Shown here: positions 1 to 12,300 of the stretch, one piece after another
How positions within the stretch are numbered: position 1 is the stretch's first letter
Layout: the number at the start of each line of letters is the position of its first letter
Assembly (NCBI GenBank): GCA_946894095.1
Contig: OX335642.1
Location: 23,881,021-23,945,020, forward strand
Reading direction: 5' to 3'
DNA from: Incurvaria masculella
Lineage: Eukaryota > Arthropoda > Insecta > Lepidoptera > Incurvariidae
DNA: 64,000 nt
Position numbers and translations under genes: made by a program
The notes under the pieces: generated by a model
The model's input: only the letters and a program-made list of their open reading frames with translations
Told to the model about the DNA's origin: nothing
The model's database searches: none

Positions 1-199
1 CAAAAATATTATCAAAAAATGACTTCAAATTAAAACTAGTACTTAAGTTATTTTGTCACAGTGCGTTTTCAAACCCAAAGTTGAAAGCTATTTGTATTTT
101 GTAGTTTAATTCATTAGTACCTAATTAAACAATTCAACAAATATTTTTTGGGCATTTATTCTTTAATTTTTGTTTATTACGCTTTAGTTAGGGTAACGC

Positions 200-418
200 T
201 GATACCTATATTGGTTAACTCTAAGATGATACCGATACTGGTAAGATCGTCGGGGCAGCAATGAAAAACTGACCGTGTTTCCATCCAGTTCAATGCAACC
301 GTGCTCATAAAGGGAAGTTCTTGGCATGGCACCTTATTCCTACATGAACGCGATGTCGACGGCTGAATCATGACGGTGAGTGTGGTATTAGCATTCCATG
401 TCCAGTTACATTAAAAAA
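200..418 (+). mobile_element. SINE body/tail fragment
   Basis: Contains CCATCCAGTTCAATGCAACC, GTGCTCATAAAGGGAAG and ends CCATGTCCAGTTACATT then AAAAAA. Head missing. Confidence 0.65.
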
Positions 419-681
419 CGTCTTGTTCCTATGACGATCGGTAATATGCATTTAGGATGCTGTATCCGTAAGTCATATAGAGTGAATGAAAACGACAAAG
501 TTTGTAAAGACTTGTGGCGACGCGGCACGGCTTCGCACGGGAAGCACTTAGCCAGATGACTTCTGGTGGATGGATGGGTGCAGTCATCTGACGAATTGTA
601 AAACTGACGTACGTAGTAACGCAACCCGTTCGGTCTTCCAATAATATTGCATCTACCGAAATATGGAATGACAATTAGGAT

Positions 682-1213
682 TTGAGGTGGCCCAACCCGG
701 CGGGACTAGCTCATTCGCGGGCACGGTGCAAAAACGTGCTGTTGTGCTCTGGGACCTTCTCTGTTTCAAATAAAAAGACAGGCTCCATGATGAGGAAGAT
801 GCAACATGTCCACAAAAAGACAATGTTCATAGTGTACGAACATTTTAATAACAAAACGACTTTTGGCTAAAAGTAAACCACGACCGCTGTAGTAAAAAAT
901 CGAACAAAGACCAAATTGATTATAAATCTTAATTAAATAGGCTATGTCTGATGACTAATCTTTTTAAGATGTTCTTACTTTATCAATCCGGAATCCAGCT
1001 CCAAAATAATTTTATAAAACGCACGATAAATTCGATCTTTCGGACCTCATAACTTAGAAACCAAACACAATTTTACAATGCCAACGGTCATCAGACATCT
1101 AGTTCGATCAAATAAAGCTATTTTGAGCAAAATTTGGGATCTCTGTCAAGAAATATGGGCGTGATCTTCTTTCCCCGTTTGTATGGGGAGTTGAGCGGGA
1201 TGGCCCACCTTAA
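682..1213 (+). mobile_element. TTAA MITE, copy 2
   Basis: Colinear with the 17.4-kb copy (GAGGTGGCCCAACCCGGCGG to GCCCACCTTAA). The left flank is TTGA instead of TTAA, and about 20 bases are lost in the middle. Confidence 0.8.
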
Positions 1214-1940
1214 GTATTCTTTGACGGGGCTGAAAGAAATTCGTTCCGTGCTCGCCCTGCGGTTTGAATGTGATTTGCTCGCGAATAACAAAAAACATAT
1301 TAAACATTTGTTAATCCGAAGACTGTCCGAAAATTTTATCAAAATCGGTCACGCCGTTTTGGATTCCATAGGGAAAAACATACACGTACACAGACATAGA
1401 TTTTTATATATTTATATTAATAAATTAATTTGTATGCATTTTTTCCAAATAAAACTTTATATAGGACACGTTAAGTTCGGTTTTTCTTTATCCAGGATAT
1501 ACAGGTCTCGTATATCCTCTAATGGCAGTTGTAAGATTTCATCGCATTACGCCGGTAAATTGTGCCCTGCACGACCGTGCCTAAGTTTTATGAAACTGAA
1601 GGGAAAATCTACTGAAAACAACACACATTTTTCAGAACACTGATTGTTGTCACGTGGAAGCAGTGGTAGAAACACGTAGAGGTGGTTGAGATTTCGAATA
1701 GATGTACTTAGGCAAGAACGTTTAAAAGGAATTGAGACAGGCCCGACAACCGCGTAGCCATGTATTTGTCTGAAGAGGCAAATGCCCTACATCGAGCCCA
1801 CAGTAATGCCGGCTGTGATATGATTGGAAGTTAGTTGTAGTTAGTGGAATTCTTCGCTGTAAAAAAAATATTTCCAAGTTTTCTCTGTTTTAGCACAGTT
1901 ATAATTCAGTCATTCTTGGTAAAGCATTTCTCATTACTCT

Positions 1941-2309
1941 TAGGAGGATAATGAGGTGATCGAGTTCCATACAATGGCTCGTGCCTGTTTAATTAAAACA
2001 TATTTTTCTGAATGTTTGTAAATATAATACATCAACTGAGAGCTACGTCCGCGAGTTAAGATTTTTTTATATCTGATATAAAGATAGAGGAAAGAAAGAT
2101 AGAGGCGTATATTCATGATCTACGCCTCTAAAAAATGTTATCAAAATGTTTAAGGGCTTATTTCATGGATTATGAAATCGAAACACACTGACGTATCTCA
2201 CAGTTGATTTATTTACTGTGTAAAATTTTAGAAAAATCTGTCTTAATTTGATTAAGAAAATAGGCACCAGCCATTCTATGGAACTCTCGATCACCTCATT
2301 ATCATCTTA
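1941..2309. mobile_element. MITE with AGGATAATGAGGTGATCGAG ends
   Basis: Left end AGGATAATGAGGTGATCGAG and GTTCCATACAATGGC are inverted at 2260-2309 (GCCATTCTATGGAACTC, TCGATCACCTCATTATC). Terminal repeats are about 50 bp. No ORF. Relatives at 30098-31702, 50130 and 54701. Confidence 0.75.
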
Positions 2310-3741
2310 ATGTATAAAAATGCCCAAATAGTTAATATTAAATAGTTATTTTAAGCGTTTAACGGTACCGCTTGGTGAAAATAACATGTGGCGGATCAGA
2401 TGATTTTGAAACGGTTATCTTAACTGATTGTTATTACGGCTGACTACAAATCAGGCGTACAACTTTCCAGTTTCTAGAGTATTTTTAACAGATTAGATTG
2501 TAACCTTTCACTGAATTTAGAAGAAAAGTAAGAATGTAAAAAAAAGGATTTACACAATTAGGAATGTAACGAGAAAACTGTTTTTTACACAGTTGAAAAA
2601 ACAATTAAAAGAAACAGTAATATTTAATGTTTAAGTTTAAGTGTTTTTGCTCAGTCATAGTAACCAATTTAGTAAGTTTGCTCTAATTTAACGTTGCAAG
2701 ACGGTTGTTAATAACGAAATTACAGTTAAGATAACTGATTTTTTTTCCAGTGTTCAAGTGTGCCTTCGTGCCTTCAGAAATAACAAAAAACACTTAAAGG
2801 AGTGAAAGGGCCGGCCTATTTTAATAAAAACTCCAACTGCAATGTTAGATTTTTCAAAAAATAAATTATTTCTATCCGGGAATCTAACTCGTTGATTTTG
2901 AGAAAAATAACGTATTCTGTCTTATTGTAGTGCAATAAGTAGTGGCGCTTATAAGTAACACATTTTGTGAAGTGATATTAAACAGCAAACAAAAGAAAAG
3001 TGTTTATTTTCATTAAAATTCTTTATATTTTCGAGTACCTTTCTATTAATTACCTTAATTCTTTTAATCTAAAAATACAGTTTTTGTTTTTTATTATGAC
3101 TATTTATTTTCAATATTTCTTATAGATACGAATTTGACCATGAAGGCACACTTGAAAAAGTCACATGTATCTTTATGCAAAAATAATAGAATTTTGAAAA
3201 ATGTGAACAACGAAATTATCCTATCATCTGTAAATGTTTCGATATCGGTATTGCTTTGTAAACCCCATAGAAATGATCGTGACAGCGTTTTTAATAATAG
3301 CGAACTGTGAACATTTCGCGTCCATCCCTGTTTATGGTTCCTTAGCCAAATGTCAAAAACTAAAATCTCCTGTCCGTCAGTCCCTTCGTTCGTACGTCCC
3401 TGAGACAGATCTGGAACCTGTACAGATGCAATTTTCGGATGTTTGCATGCTCTGAAATTGATTGTTCGGCGGCCTTCAATTAGATTTACAATGACGTCGC
3501 GAGGCTAATTAAATTAAAATTTGGATAATAACTAATTACCTAAATAAGGTTGACCTTGGGTAAACCGAATGTTCTGTATATAAATTGTATTATAATCGCA
3601 CCATAAATAAGGTTATTATTTCTTTCTAAATAATTTAATGAGAACCTGTTAACAAACTAATATGTTATCGAGGGAGAGGTCTAAAATATATGTGGGCTAA
3701 CATTATTTTTGCGATGTATTTAGAGCTACTCCGTGATCAGG
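2310..3741. other. AT-rich stretch, no gene seen
   Basis: No splice-supported exon on either strand. An exon after the 4096 donor would have to lie here or further left; none could be recognised. A short inverted pair TGTTCAAGTGTGCCTTCGTG/TGAAGGCACACTTGAA (2752-2775 and 3139-3157) marks a fold-back of about 400 bp. Confidence 0.6.
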
Positions 3742-3960
3742 TCAGCGACAGACCAGGGTGTGCACGAACTTCGATTCTATTTTAATTCGCAGCTCGTATT
3801 TGTGCACAATAACTTTGCACATTTCATAGACACGGCAATACCAAAACGACCGCTCGTCCATTTTACTAAAACTAGATATTGCGAGTAAAATAGCCCGGTA
3901 CGACCGCTGGACCTTAATCTCAAAATTAGGGACGAGAAAGGTGTTTTTAAAATTCCAAAT
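3742..3960. repeat. Dispersed repeat pair, copy at 3.8 kb
   Basis: Shares AACTTCGATTCTATTTTAAT and a CAGCTCGTATTTGTGCACAA block with 24295-24475 (ACTTCGAGTCCATTTGAATT, CAGCTCATGTTTGTGCTCAC). The short minus-strand ORFs over both copies look alike only for this reason. Confidence 0.5.
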
Positions 3961-4095
3961 CCGAGCCGTCACAATTTAGTGACAGGATTTAGCTTGAGAA
4001 TGTGTTGGAATATCTAAATTCATAGTCATTTTCACAGCTGAACATTCATTAAAGTTTGAACTTCATTCAATTAATAAGTTAAAAGTGACTCTCAC

Positions 4096-5687
4096 CTTTG
4101 TCTTCTGGAAGGCACCAAGAACCTCAGCGGTCCAGCCGACTTTCTTCTATCTTTAGTGACGGGAACCAGCAGTTGACACTCCTCGTCTGTCTCCGAGATG
4201 GAAGCACAGTCCAGGTCCAGCAGAGCCGGAGCGGAAACACTCCGATCTGGGATGCGCTTCGGAGGCTCCAGCATCTCACGAATCACCTCACAGAACTTAC
4301 AGGCATTGGCCTTGGCGATGTAAGCCTTCGTTATTGCGTAAGCGTAGTTCTCTAGGAAGCATTTGTGGCAGCCAGGCACGTACCCGGTTTCCTGGTCCGT
4401 TGAATCTTCGCTAGGTTCCTGATTTTTAAGAAGCAGTTTCTTGGCCAGCGTTATCCTGTTCGACTGCAGAAGTTTCTTCTGGTCTTCCTTGTTTTGTCTC
4501 TCCTCTTCTTCAAGTTTCTTTTGTCGTTTGTACTCTTCTAAGCATTCAGCCTGATCGTTGTAATATTCCACGCAGTGCTGCTTTCGGTGGCTTTTGTGTC
4601 CTTTCACCTTGTTTGGGCTGCGTTTTTTGAACTTTTTGTTGGTAATATTTACGTTCAGTGGCTCGATACGGAGCGATTTCATCTGTTTTATGATGTTCTC
4701 TTGCACGTATGGATAATTCTCGTACGATACCGCGTCGTCGCTTACGTTGGCGTCTTTAGAAATAGATTTGGCACTGACTTCATCATCTGACTTTAATTGT
4801 TCGGCACTAGATGCTCTATCATATTTATTAGCATGCCTATTAACAATGTTATCTTTTTCATTCATAATCTTAAGTTCTTTAGATTTGTCGACCACTTTTA
4901 CAGAGTTGGAATCGTCATCAAGGCATGTTTCATACCCGTCACATTCGTGGTCAATGAAAAGCAGAGAATTACTATCTTGGACGGATAATTTTGCTGTGGC
5001 ATCGCAGTAACTCGGCGTCTCACTTGGAGGTGAATTGAGGCAATCTTTCCAACTCTCGTCGCTTTTAATCTTTTCTAAAGTCTTCTTTTCTTCACACTCT
5101 GCAGCTTGATCTTCTTTCCAGTAACGTTCAAAACTAATTCTTTCCAGCCCTGTTGGTGTCACTGCAAAAACCATTTCGTCTGATGTGGAGATGTCTTTGC
5201 TCTGCTGCTGTGAGAGTGGAGCCCTTTCATCTTTTATGTGTGCATGTTTTCTATCTGCTGACCTACTTCTTAAATCTACATAATGTTGTTTATTTGGCAA
5301 ATCCCTAGGCGTCTCCTCCGGGTCATCTTCAGTTATTGTCATATCATCGTCATGATCTTCTAGTGATTCGTCTGACTTAGAAGATTTCATATTACCATTA
5401 ATATTTACATATGCACCATTTAATCGATCAGTCTCATTATCCCCAACACGTTCTTTTAAAATATTAAACTTCCCATTATCAAATGTATTTTTTCCAGATT
5501 TAGTTTTATTTCGACATTCTTCCATGCTTAGATCTTCAAATGCCGAAACTTCATCGTCTTTTATTGAAGGGTCTTCGGGCTCAAGGCAGATTTGAACGAC
5601 TTCAAGACCCTCCTGGTACTCCTGAAGGCACTCGTGGAACGAATCAAACCCTGTGTGCTCGTCGGAACCCAACGAGTTGATGCATTC
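4096..5687 (-). CDS. Large unrecognised exon, possible Patj C-terminal extension
   Basis: A 1592-base open exon bounded by acceptor TGTTATAG|GAA and donor AAAG|GTGAGA. It enters in phase 0, which fits exon 15, and leaves in phase 2, so the stop codon lies in a later exon I did not find; the TGA at 4092 is inside the donor. It codes 530 residues starting ECINSLGSDEHTGFDSF. The first 300 are acidic and Ser/Asp-rich. A charged coiled-coil-like run lies near 385-420 (EYKRQKKLEEEERQNKED). Then come two Cys pairs, CHKC and CKFC, 19 residues apart, that could bind zinc. The end is basic. I do not recognise the family. It could belong to Patj as a lineage-specific tail or to a separate downstream gene whose first exon was not seen; phase alone fits by chance one time in three. 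Confidence 0.7.
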
Positions 5688-6715
5688 CTATAACAAAAGA
5701 GACCAATTAAAAATTTTTTAAAGCAAATATGTTTCTTTAATAGTAAATTAATGAAAATTTCATTTACCATTTTCTTTTTTAAATAATATTTGTGGTTTCG
5801 TTGGTTATTTTTTGTTTACTCACAAACTGAGCAGACATCTATGAAATTTAAAAAGAATAAATGTGTATGACTGAAAAATAAAAACGCATGAATTATTGCA
5901 GAATTATTGTTTTATTACTACACAGTCGGCTTCAATTCAACATTTATTAAGCAAGACACCAATTGTAACATCAACAACATCTTTTTAACAACAATAATAT
6001 CTTATATAAAACGTCGATTTTTCTTATACCTATGATATGTTTTTCAAATCCTGTATCCAATTTTGGATGGATTTCATTTACCGCCGTATTGTATAAAATT
6101 TCATCAAAATGTTGAATGAAAATATTTAAATAGTTGTTTTACAAACAGAAGCTCTAACGACTAAACATAACCGGAAACAAAATTAATCATACCCTTTCAC
6201 TAACTGAATAATATCTTTAGCTAATAGATACTGAAACTATCACTGAATTCCCAATGCAAATGTTCTCTATTAGTTCGTGGACAGAAATAAACGGTTTCGG
6301 TTTTATACATACTTTTTTTTATAAATACAAAAGAAAATATATCGTTATCTAAAATATTTTAAAAGTAACGTTTCTTTTAAACTATGATATTCTAATAATA
6401 ATAAATACTTTTGACATAGTAAATATATGTAAGCGTAAACTAAACATATTATATAGCTTATTTTATATCTACATACACACGACATCAAATAGTTTCGTTA
6501 TCAACTTTGAATCATCATTATTATTTAACACAACCATATAAATAGACATCAATATTTAAGATCATAAATGTATAGGCATCGCACCAAGTTTGCAAAAAAA
6601 TCGAATTTACGAATGATAAATCGACGTATAAACGCCATCTTCAGTAATAAATATATATTTTTTTTAATAAAATACTTACATATGCTGCCTGAAAGTATTC
6701 ATTTTTTTTGTTATC
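5688..6715. other. AT-rich intron, nothing seen
   Basis: Directly upstream of the large exon. No repeat or ORF worth naming. Confidence 0.6.
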
Positions 6716-6805
6716 TGACTAGACATGGATGGCTAATACCACACCCATCATCATGATATTAGCACCACGTTCCGGAAGCAATAAGGTGCCATGTCAGGAA
6801 CTTGA
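6716..6805 (-). mobile_element. SINE 3' fragment
   Basis: GACATGGATGGCTAATACCA to GGTGCCATGTCAGGA; it abuts the LINE tail at 6806. Confidence 0.6.
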
Positions 6806-7107
6806 AATGAAATGAAATGAAAAAATACTTTATTTGCAGCCATACGGTACAAAAAGGCGGAAATTAATGCCATAAGGCATTCTCTACCATTCAACCTTAG
6901 AGATGTAGGAGAGGTGCAGTGAGGCGGGCAAAAAAAAGTAAACGTAAAACAAAATGAATTAGCGAAAATATTAACTAACCTAAAAATAAGGATTTATATA
7001 TTATAATAAATTACATACAAATATGTACATACACTTAAACATATTAATAGGTACAAGATACAAATAACAAATATTATTTTAGAACATATGAACAGATTTA
7101 CACATTA
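6806..7107 (-). mobile_element. LINE 3' UTR and (TTTCA)n tail
   Basis: On the minus strand the sequence holds GAATGCCTTATGGCATT, then GGCTGCAAATAAAGTATT and ends in a (TTTCA) repeat. It is the presumed 3' end of the LINE fragment at 8476-8840. A second copy of the same 3' end is at 9143-9330. Confidence 0.7.
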
Positions 7108-7109
7108 AA

Positions 7110-7167
<58 letters not shown>
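7108..7167. repeat. TA microsatellite, left of the R4-like insert
   Basis: About 28 TA steps. Probably one microsatellite with 8427-8475 before the insertion. Confidence 0.9.
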
Positions 7168-7170
<3 letters not shown>

Positions 7171-8428
7171 GCCAGAAACATAATGAAAGCAATCAACAGC
7201 TACGCTTCTCCAGTATTATTATTTACATTTAATATTATTAACTACAATGTCAGTGAAATAAGAAAAATCGATATTAAAACAAGAAAACTACTCAATATCT
7301 ACCAAGCACATCAACAAAAGTCTGATGTGCAACGATTGTATCTCCCAGTTCACGAAGGGGGCAGAGGACTACTAAATATGGAAGATTTGTATAAACGTCT
7401 TACTATTAAATTGGAAGCGTATTTAATAAGTGAACCTGACTGCATTGTAGAGACAATAAATGCACATGATAGTGGAAAGGCGGAAGGAAAAGTGGAAGAA
7501 TAAACCCATTCACGGTCAGATAGTCAACAAAATTCTAGTACACACAAATACAGAGTATCAGAAATCGTTTACATGGTTAAAAAAAAATCCGACAACCCCC
7601 AAATTGGAAACTCAGATTTTTGCAATACAAGATCAGGCAATTATCACAAAACAATTTGAAAGGGATATACTCAAGCGAGATGTCGATGGTAAATGTCGCC
7701 TATGCAGTGAAAGAGACGAAACTGTAATGCACATAATATCAGGATGTAAAATTTTGGTACAACCTCTATATGTTAAAAGGCACAACAATCTTGTTAAATA
7801 TGTGTACTGGTGCCTGAGGAAAAAACATACATTTGAAGCAACAAAATTTTGGTGGCATTGTCCACTTAATGAGCCCCATGTTGTTGAAAATGAGTCGAGT
7901 AAAATTATCTGGGAACTTCCAGTAACCACCGATTTCGCGATACCAAACAATAGACCAGATTTGATATACATCAATAAATCAAAAAATAAAACCTACCTGA
8001 TCGATGTAACAGTACCTTCGGACTACAACATTATGAAAAAAGAAGCAGAAAAATTATCGAAATACCATGCACTTAAAATAGAAGTGGAAAGGCTATGGAA
8101 CACATCTTGCAAAATTATCCCAGTTGTTATTGGCACAACTGGCATAATAAGTAAAACTGCACAAAATTATATCGACACTTTAGAGGCTGATATAAAGATA
8201 GAAATTCTACAAAAACAGGCAGCGATACATACTACGAAAATTATGGCAAAATTTATGAGCGGATATTTAGAAGAAATTAACCAAATTGAAGTAAATAATC
8301 AAGAATAATGCAGAACTTCAAAAATAACATATTTGACGCTTATTCCTTTTCCTGGGAGGAACCTGGGCGGGAATAAGTCGGACTTCCGGCACGACGATGC
8401 CGGAGACTCCAACAGATTGGATGAAGAA
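7168..8428 (+). mobile_element. 5'-truncated R4/Dong-like non-LTR element in a TA microsatellite
   Basis: Both sides are pure TA runs (about 7108-7167 and 8427-8475), as if the element had split one microsatellite. The 5' end falls within the reverse transcriptase thumb region; the 3' UTR of about 120 bp follows the stop at 8308. The Bombyx element Dong of the R4 clade is known for insertion into simple A/T repeats. The TA runs lie in the 3' UTR of another LINE read from the minus strand. Confidence 0.8.
7183..8308 (+). pseudogene. R4/Dong-like RT C-terminus plus endonuclease, frameshifted
   Basis: The first frame (7183-7503) has the post-RT signature RKLLNIYQAHQQKSDVQRLY and GGRGLLNMEDLYKRLTIKL. 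The second (7460-8308) has WKNKPIHGQ, a CCHC finger CRLCSERDETVMHIISGC, then the endonuclease RPDLIYINKSKNKTYLIDVT followed by EKLSKYHALKIE. The frame changes near 7470-7490. The catalytic reverse transcriptase half is missing through 5' truncation, so the copy cannot move itself. The motif order and spacing are those of the R4 clade (knowledge of the family). Confidence 0.85.

Positions 8429-8475
<47 letters not shown>
8427..8475. repeat. TA microsatellite, right of the R4-like insert
   Basis: About 23 TA steps directly after the 3' UTR of the R4-like element. Confidence 0.9.
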
Positions 8476-8477
<2 letters not shown>

Positions 8478-8840
8478 ATAAATAGTGTGAAAAAAAAAAT
8501 ACTCTTGATTTTTGAGAACAATGTGACAAGAAACAATCAGGAAGTAAGGAAATGACATTTAAGACGCTCTTTAAATATATTAATTGACTGAGATGTGCGT
8601 ACATCAAGTGGAAGCTGGTTCCACATACGCGCAGCGCTGACAGCGAAAGAATCTGTGTAGAATGAAGAACTATGTCCCGGAATAGCAAGAAGCAAATTAT
8701 TTGAGGATCTGAGAGGTAGGCCATGAGAACAGAGGAGTTCTATCCTATCAGTAAGATATTTAGGAGCAGCTGGATTATTCAATAAACCAAAGAGAAGGGA
8801 AAGAACATGGGTATTTCTGCGTTTACGAACTTCCTTTTAC
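8476..8840 (-). mobile_element. LINE C-terminal tail, split by the R4-like insert
   Basis: The minus strand at 8782-8537 codes the usual end of a Jockey/CR1-type polyprotein: CSHGLPLRSSNNLLLAIPGH, then AARMWNQLPLDVRTSQSINI, FKERLK and a stop. The UTR reaches the TA run, and continues beyond the R4-like insert at 7107-6806 with a LINE-like 3' end (AATAAAGTATTTTTTC, then TTTCA repeats). Confidence 0.75.
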
Positions 8841-9110
8841 GAGCATAGCTACTCGTACATTGAACTGGATGGAAAACACGGATATTTTTTAATTGCCGTT
8901 TTAATTCCCCAAGACGGTCTTAACCGTAGGATGTAGGGAAGGTCCTGTACAGTTTTCTATAGATTCCCAACCATGAATCAGTTCACATACGTGCATTTTC
9001 ACATATTCAACTCAGAAAGAGAAATAAAATGGTGCATTGCCATGCATGCCTCTGGGATAGAAGACAAGTCCAAACCACGAGCCGCCCAATGTATATTTGT
9101 TCACTTAATA
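8838..9110 (-). mobile_element. SINE copy
   Basis: ACATTGAACTGGATGGAAAA, then GGACAT...body and TCAACTCAGAAAGAGAAAT; head degraded at 9040-9110. Confidence 0.65.
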
Positions 9111-9142
9111 GAATTTAAAGGATCTATGGGTCATTTCACTTG

Positions 9143-9335
9143 AAATTAAAAATGAAATGAAAAAAGACTTTATTTGCAGCCATACGGTACAAAAAGGCGG
9201 AAATTAATGCCATAAGGCATTCTCTACTATTCAACCTTAGAGATGTAGGAGAGGTGCAGTGAGGCGGGCAAAAAAAATAACATAGAACAAAATGAATTAG
9301 AGAAAATATTAACTAACCTAAAAATATGGATTTTT
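9143..9335 (-). mobile_element. Second copy of the LINE 3' UTR
   Basis: Nearly identical to 6806-6980, including the GGCTGCAAATAAAGT motif and the GCCTCACTGCACCTCTCC block, in the same minus orientation. No coding part is attached. Confidence 0.7.
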
Positions 9336-12300
9336 TCACTTCAAGAAAACAAATTCCTGAGACATTATTGATATAGGTACCGCCCATTGTGTGCGTATTA
9401 GATTAAGGAGGAGGTTTTGAGGAGGTGAAGAATATAATGTAACTTCTTGACCTCCATGGAGCATTTAGCCTAATTAATTTAAATCCAAAATTTAAAAAAA
9501 TTAAATCGGTTCGTCACACAGACCGGCACATTTTTTGGGGTCATTTGAAAGGTTTTAACTCATGAGACCCTTTGTCAGATATCACGTGATATCGAGATGG
9601 CATTTTTCTTTTTTTTTACTACGTAAATTCCAGTTTAAAACTCTTGTACCTTTTTTATTTACTATTGTATATATACGAACTAAAAAATATTAGATTAAAC
9701 GATGTATTCTTGTCTCATAAAAAAAATATTTGATGAAGTTAATATCATAAAAAGGACTTATGACCTACCTAAGTATGAGTAAAAATATGACAGAATCCAT
9801 TTAAAAAATAACAACACTCGATAGCTTAGTAAAATGTGTCAGTACCCTAAGCGAATAACAATGAATTAATATAATATGAAAGTAAAATTATTTTTTTAAA
9901 ATATTTTGTTAAGATAACGACGAATTGAGAACCTCCTCCCGTGAGTGATTGAATAAGCACGCACTGCATTCAATTCGAGTTAAAATAATATAAAGATATA
10001 ATATGAAACTATATAAAGGTTTTATTTATGTTTGATTCTTTTTCTATCGAGACAAAACAAGGAAATAAACGGCCTAGGGTAAATTCGCACACAATACCTC
10101 ATTAACCCGGACAGATGAAACAAATTTCTTAAGTTAACGTTCACATAGATTTCTAATAATTTTTTAGTAAGTATTGCTTGGCTTTGTCGCCAGCCATAGT
10201 GGAGGGATGAATGGAGTAATATAAATCCCAATCAATGTTCGGCAATTATTTGCTGGATTGGTCGTGACATCAAACTCGCCAGAAATTACAGAGTTCAGCA
10301 ACTTTTGCTGCTCGTGTACGGATACCTTTACAAAACCTTCCGTACTTGAAGTAATCCTCAAATTTGACATACTGATAGAACAGTAAATATTCCCCGCTCT
10401 AGCACCACAGGCAAAGAATATATCCGCGGGTGCGAGTGGCAATTGTTTCGTCTTATTCATTGTCGAAGGTGGAATTCCATAGGTCGCGGCCGATAAACAC
10501 GCGCGTCTGTCGCGCGCCATGTTTATCAGTCAATGTAGTACGCCGTCACTTTCAGTTGAGTCATGAGTAACATTTAAAAAAAATACTATCTGACATTTTC
10601 ATAGATATCCTTAAAGAAGAGGAGGAGGCTGATGAGCTGTTATTGCTCTATTATTATAGTTTGAATAGAAAAGTAATTGATCCAATCTTCAAAAGTCGAA
10701 ATAATTAAGGACTTTATCGTATTTTGAATGAAAGTCATTTGAAATCTGATGAATAAAAGTTTAAGTCATATAGAAATGGGTGCTGAGCAACTAAATTTAT
10801 TAAATTTTCATCTCCTTGCCAAAAAAACATCTTAATGTTCCTTCGGCCAGCAATCCTCGCATCGACGACGTCTGTCGCTCGGTGCTCGGAAACGACACAT
10901 TACATTTCCATAGTGTCTTGTATTGTCGCAATACTAGTTGCGCTTCGGACGCAACCCACGGAATTCCACGTTCTGGAGATGCTTTTCTTTTGTTTTCGTT
11001 TTGGTTCCATTGTAATATATTTGATTTTAGAATGTATTTAAATAAATGGAAAATATAACGTTTCAACATTAGAATAAGAACCTATTTTGCTTGGGTGTTT
11101 TTACTTATGAGGTGTTATGGAAATATATGATTTGGGGTCAGTTTCGATAGTTACTCGTGCTTCGTTGAAAGCTGATTCCATCAGCATGTTTATTTGTAAC
11201 TTTTTCCCCCAATTTCTTTGTTCTTCTTCATTTCATAACTATTTTCGCTACTATGTTGGGGGTAACTCTGCAGCCGTGGCCCCGTCTGCTGTTCTTATCG
11301 CAGCCCAGCTGCAGACCGGCGATGTCCTGGTGCAGCGACACGATGATACGGAGCAGCTTCGTGAAGTATTCCAACTTCTGAAACAACACACTCTCTGAAG
11401 TTTTCGGCATGTAACATTGCGTCCGGTTAGACTACTTTATTGATCTACTTCATACGCACTCTAAGGAGGAAGAAAACATATTGGAAATAAATATATAAAA
11501 TATTTTTTTATAGCGGGTTGAATTATAGCAGCAATATTAAACCAAAAAATACTTGATGAAGCAGCACGTCCTGCAACAAACTCAACTCAATAACTCGATG
11601 GTTTGTTAAGTTTATTTCATTGAATTATACTTTTTAAATTTGATTCAATTTATTACTTTTTAAATTAATCAAAAAATATCTAACAACAGAAGAGGAAAAA
11701 ATGCCTGTTTTTTCTAAAACGTCGATTTAATGGTACGCTCAGAGATGCCATTTAACTTAAGGTGTTTCGAAACTCTAGCTATATCTTCAACACAATGTAG
11801 ATAGCGACATAATCTGAAAAGTTAGAAAATAATGATTTGCATTGTTTTACAAGTTTGTATTTCGCGGAATCCTAACGGGTAGTATATTCTGTGAATTGTA
11901 AGACATATGCCAAAACACTTCCCATTAAAAATATCACGATGAAAGTATTTATTTATGTCTCGCATTGTCATAAATATTTGTAAAAATTAATCGTGAAGGC
12001 CACTGAAATATTTTTACCATTATTTTGCTACTAAGCATTGTAATGGCAATAATATTATGTTTTATGGAATAATCTGAGTGTAATAATACCGTATATCTAT
12101 AAAAAAGATTTGCTTACTTTTCAGATAATGGCGCCATCTACATTTTTAAAAGATATGCCGAGCGTTTCGATTCACCTTAACTATGTTTTGAGGTATGCTA
12201 TGAGGTAACACAAACACTTCACAAATTTTGCAAAAATAACAGTACGCATTGTAATGTACGCGTATATGTGTACTTAATATCGATTATTAGTTATGAGCAA

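Noticed and set aside
1134..1643. 169-codon plus ORF
   Set aside because: Starts inside a TTAA MITE and has no domain or splice support.
3742..3972. Next exon after the 4096 donor
   Set aside because: The ORF here is part of a dispersed repeat also found at 24.3 kb, and no acceptor in the needed phase was found.
4092..4094. TGA as the stop codon of the large exon
   Set aside because: It lies inside a good donor (AAAG|GTGAGA); the exon more likely continues by splicing, though a retained-intron end is not excluded.
10164..10520. 118-codon minus ORF
   Set aside because: No recognisable domain, no splice signals, ordinary intron composition.
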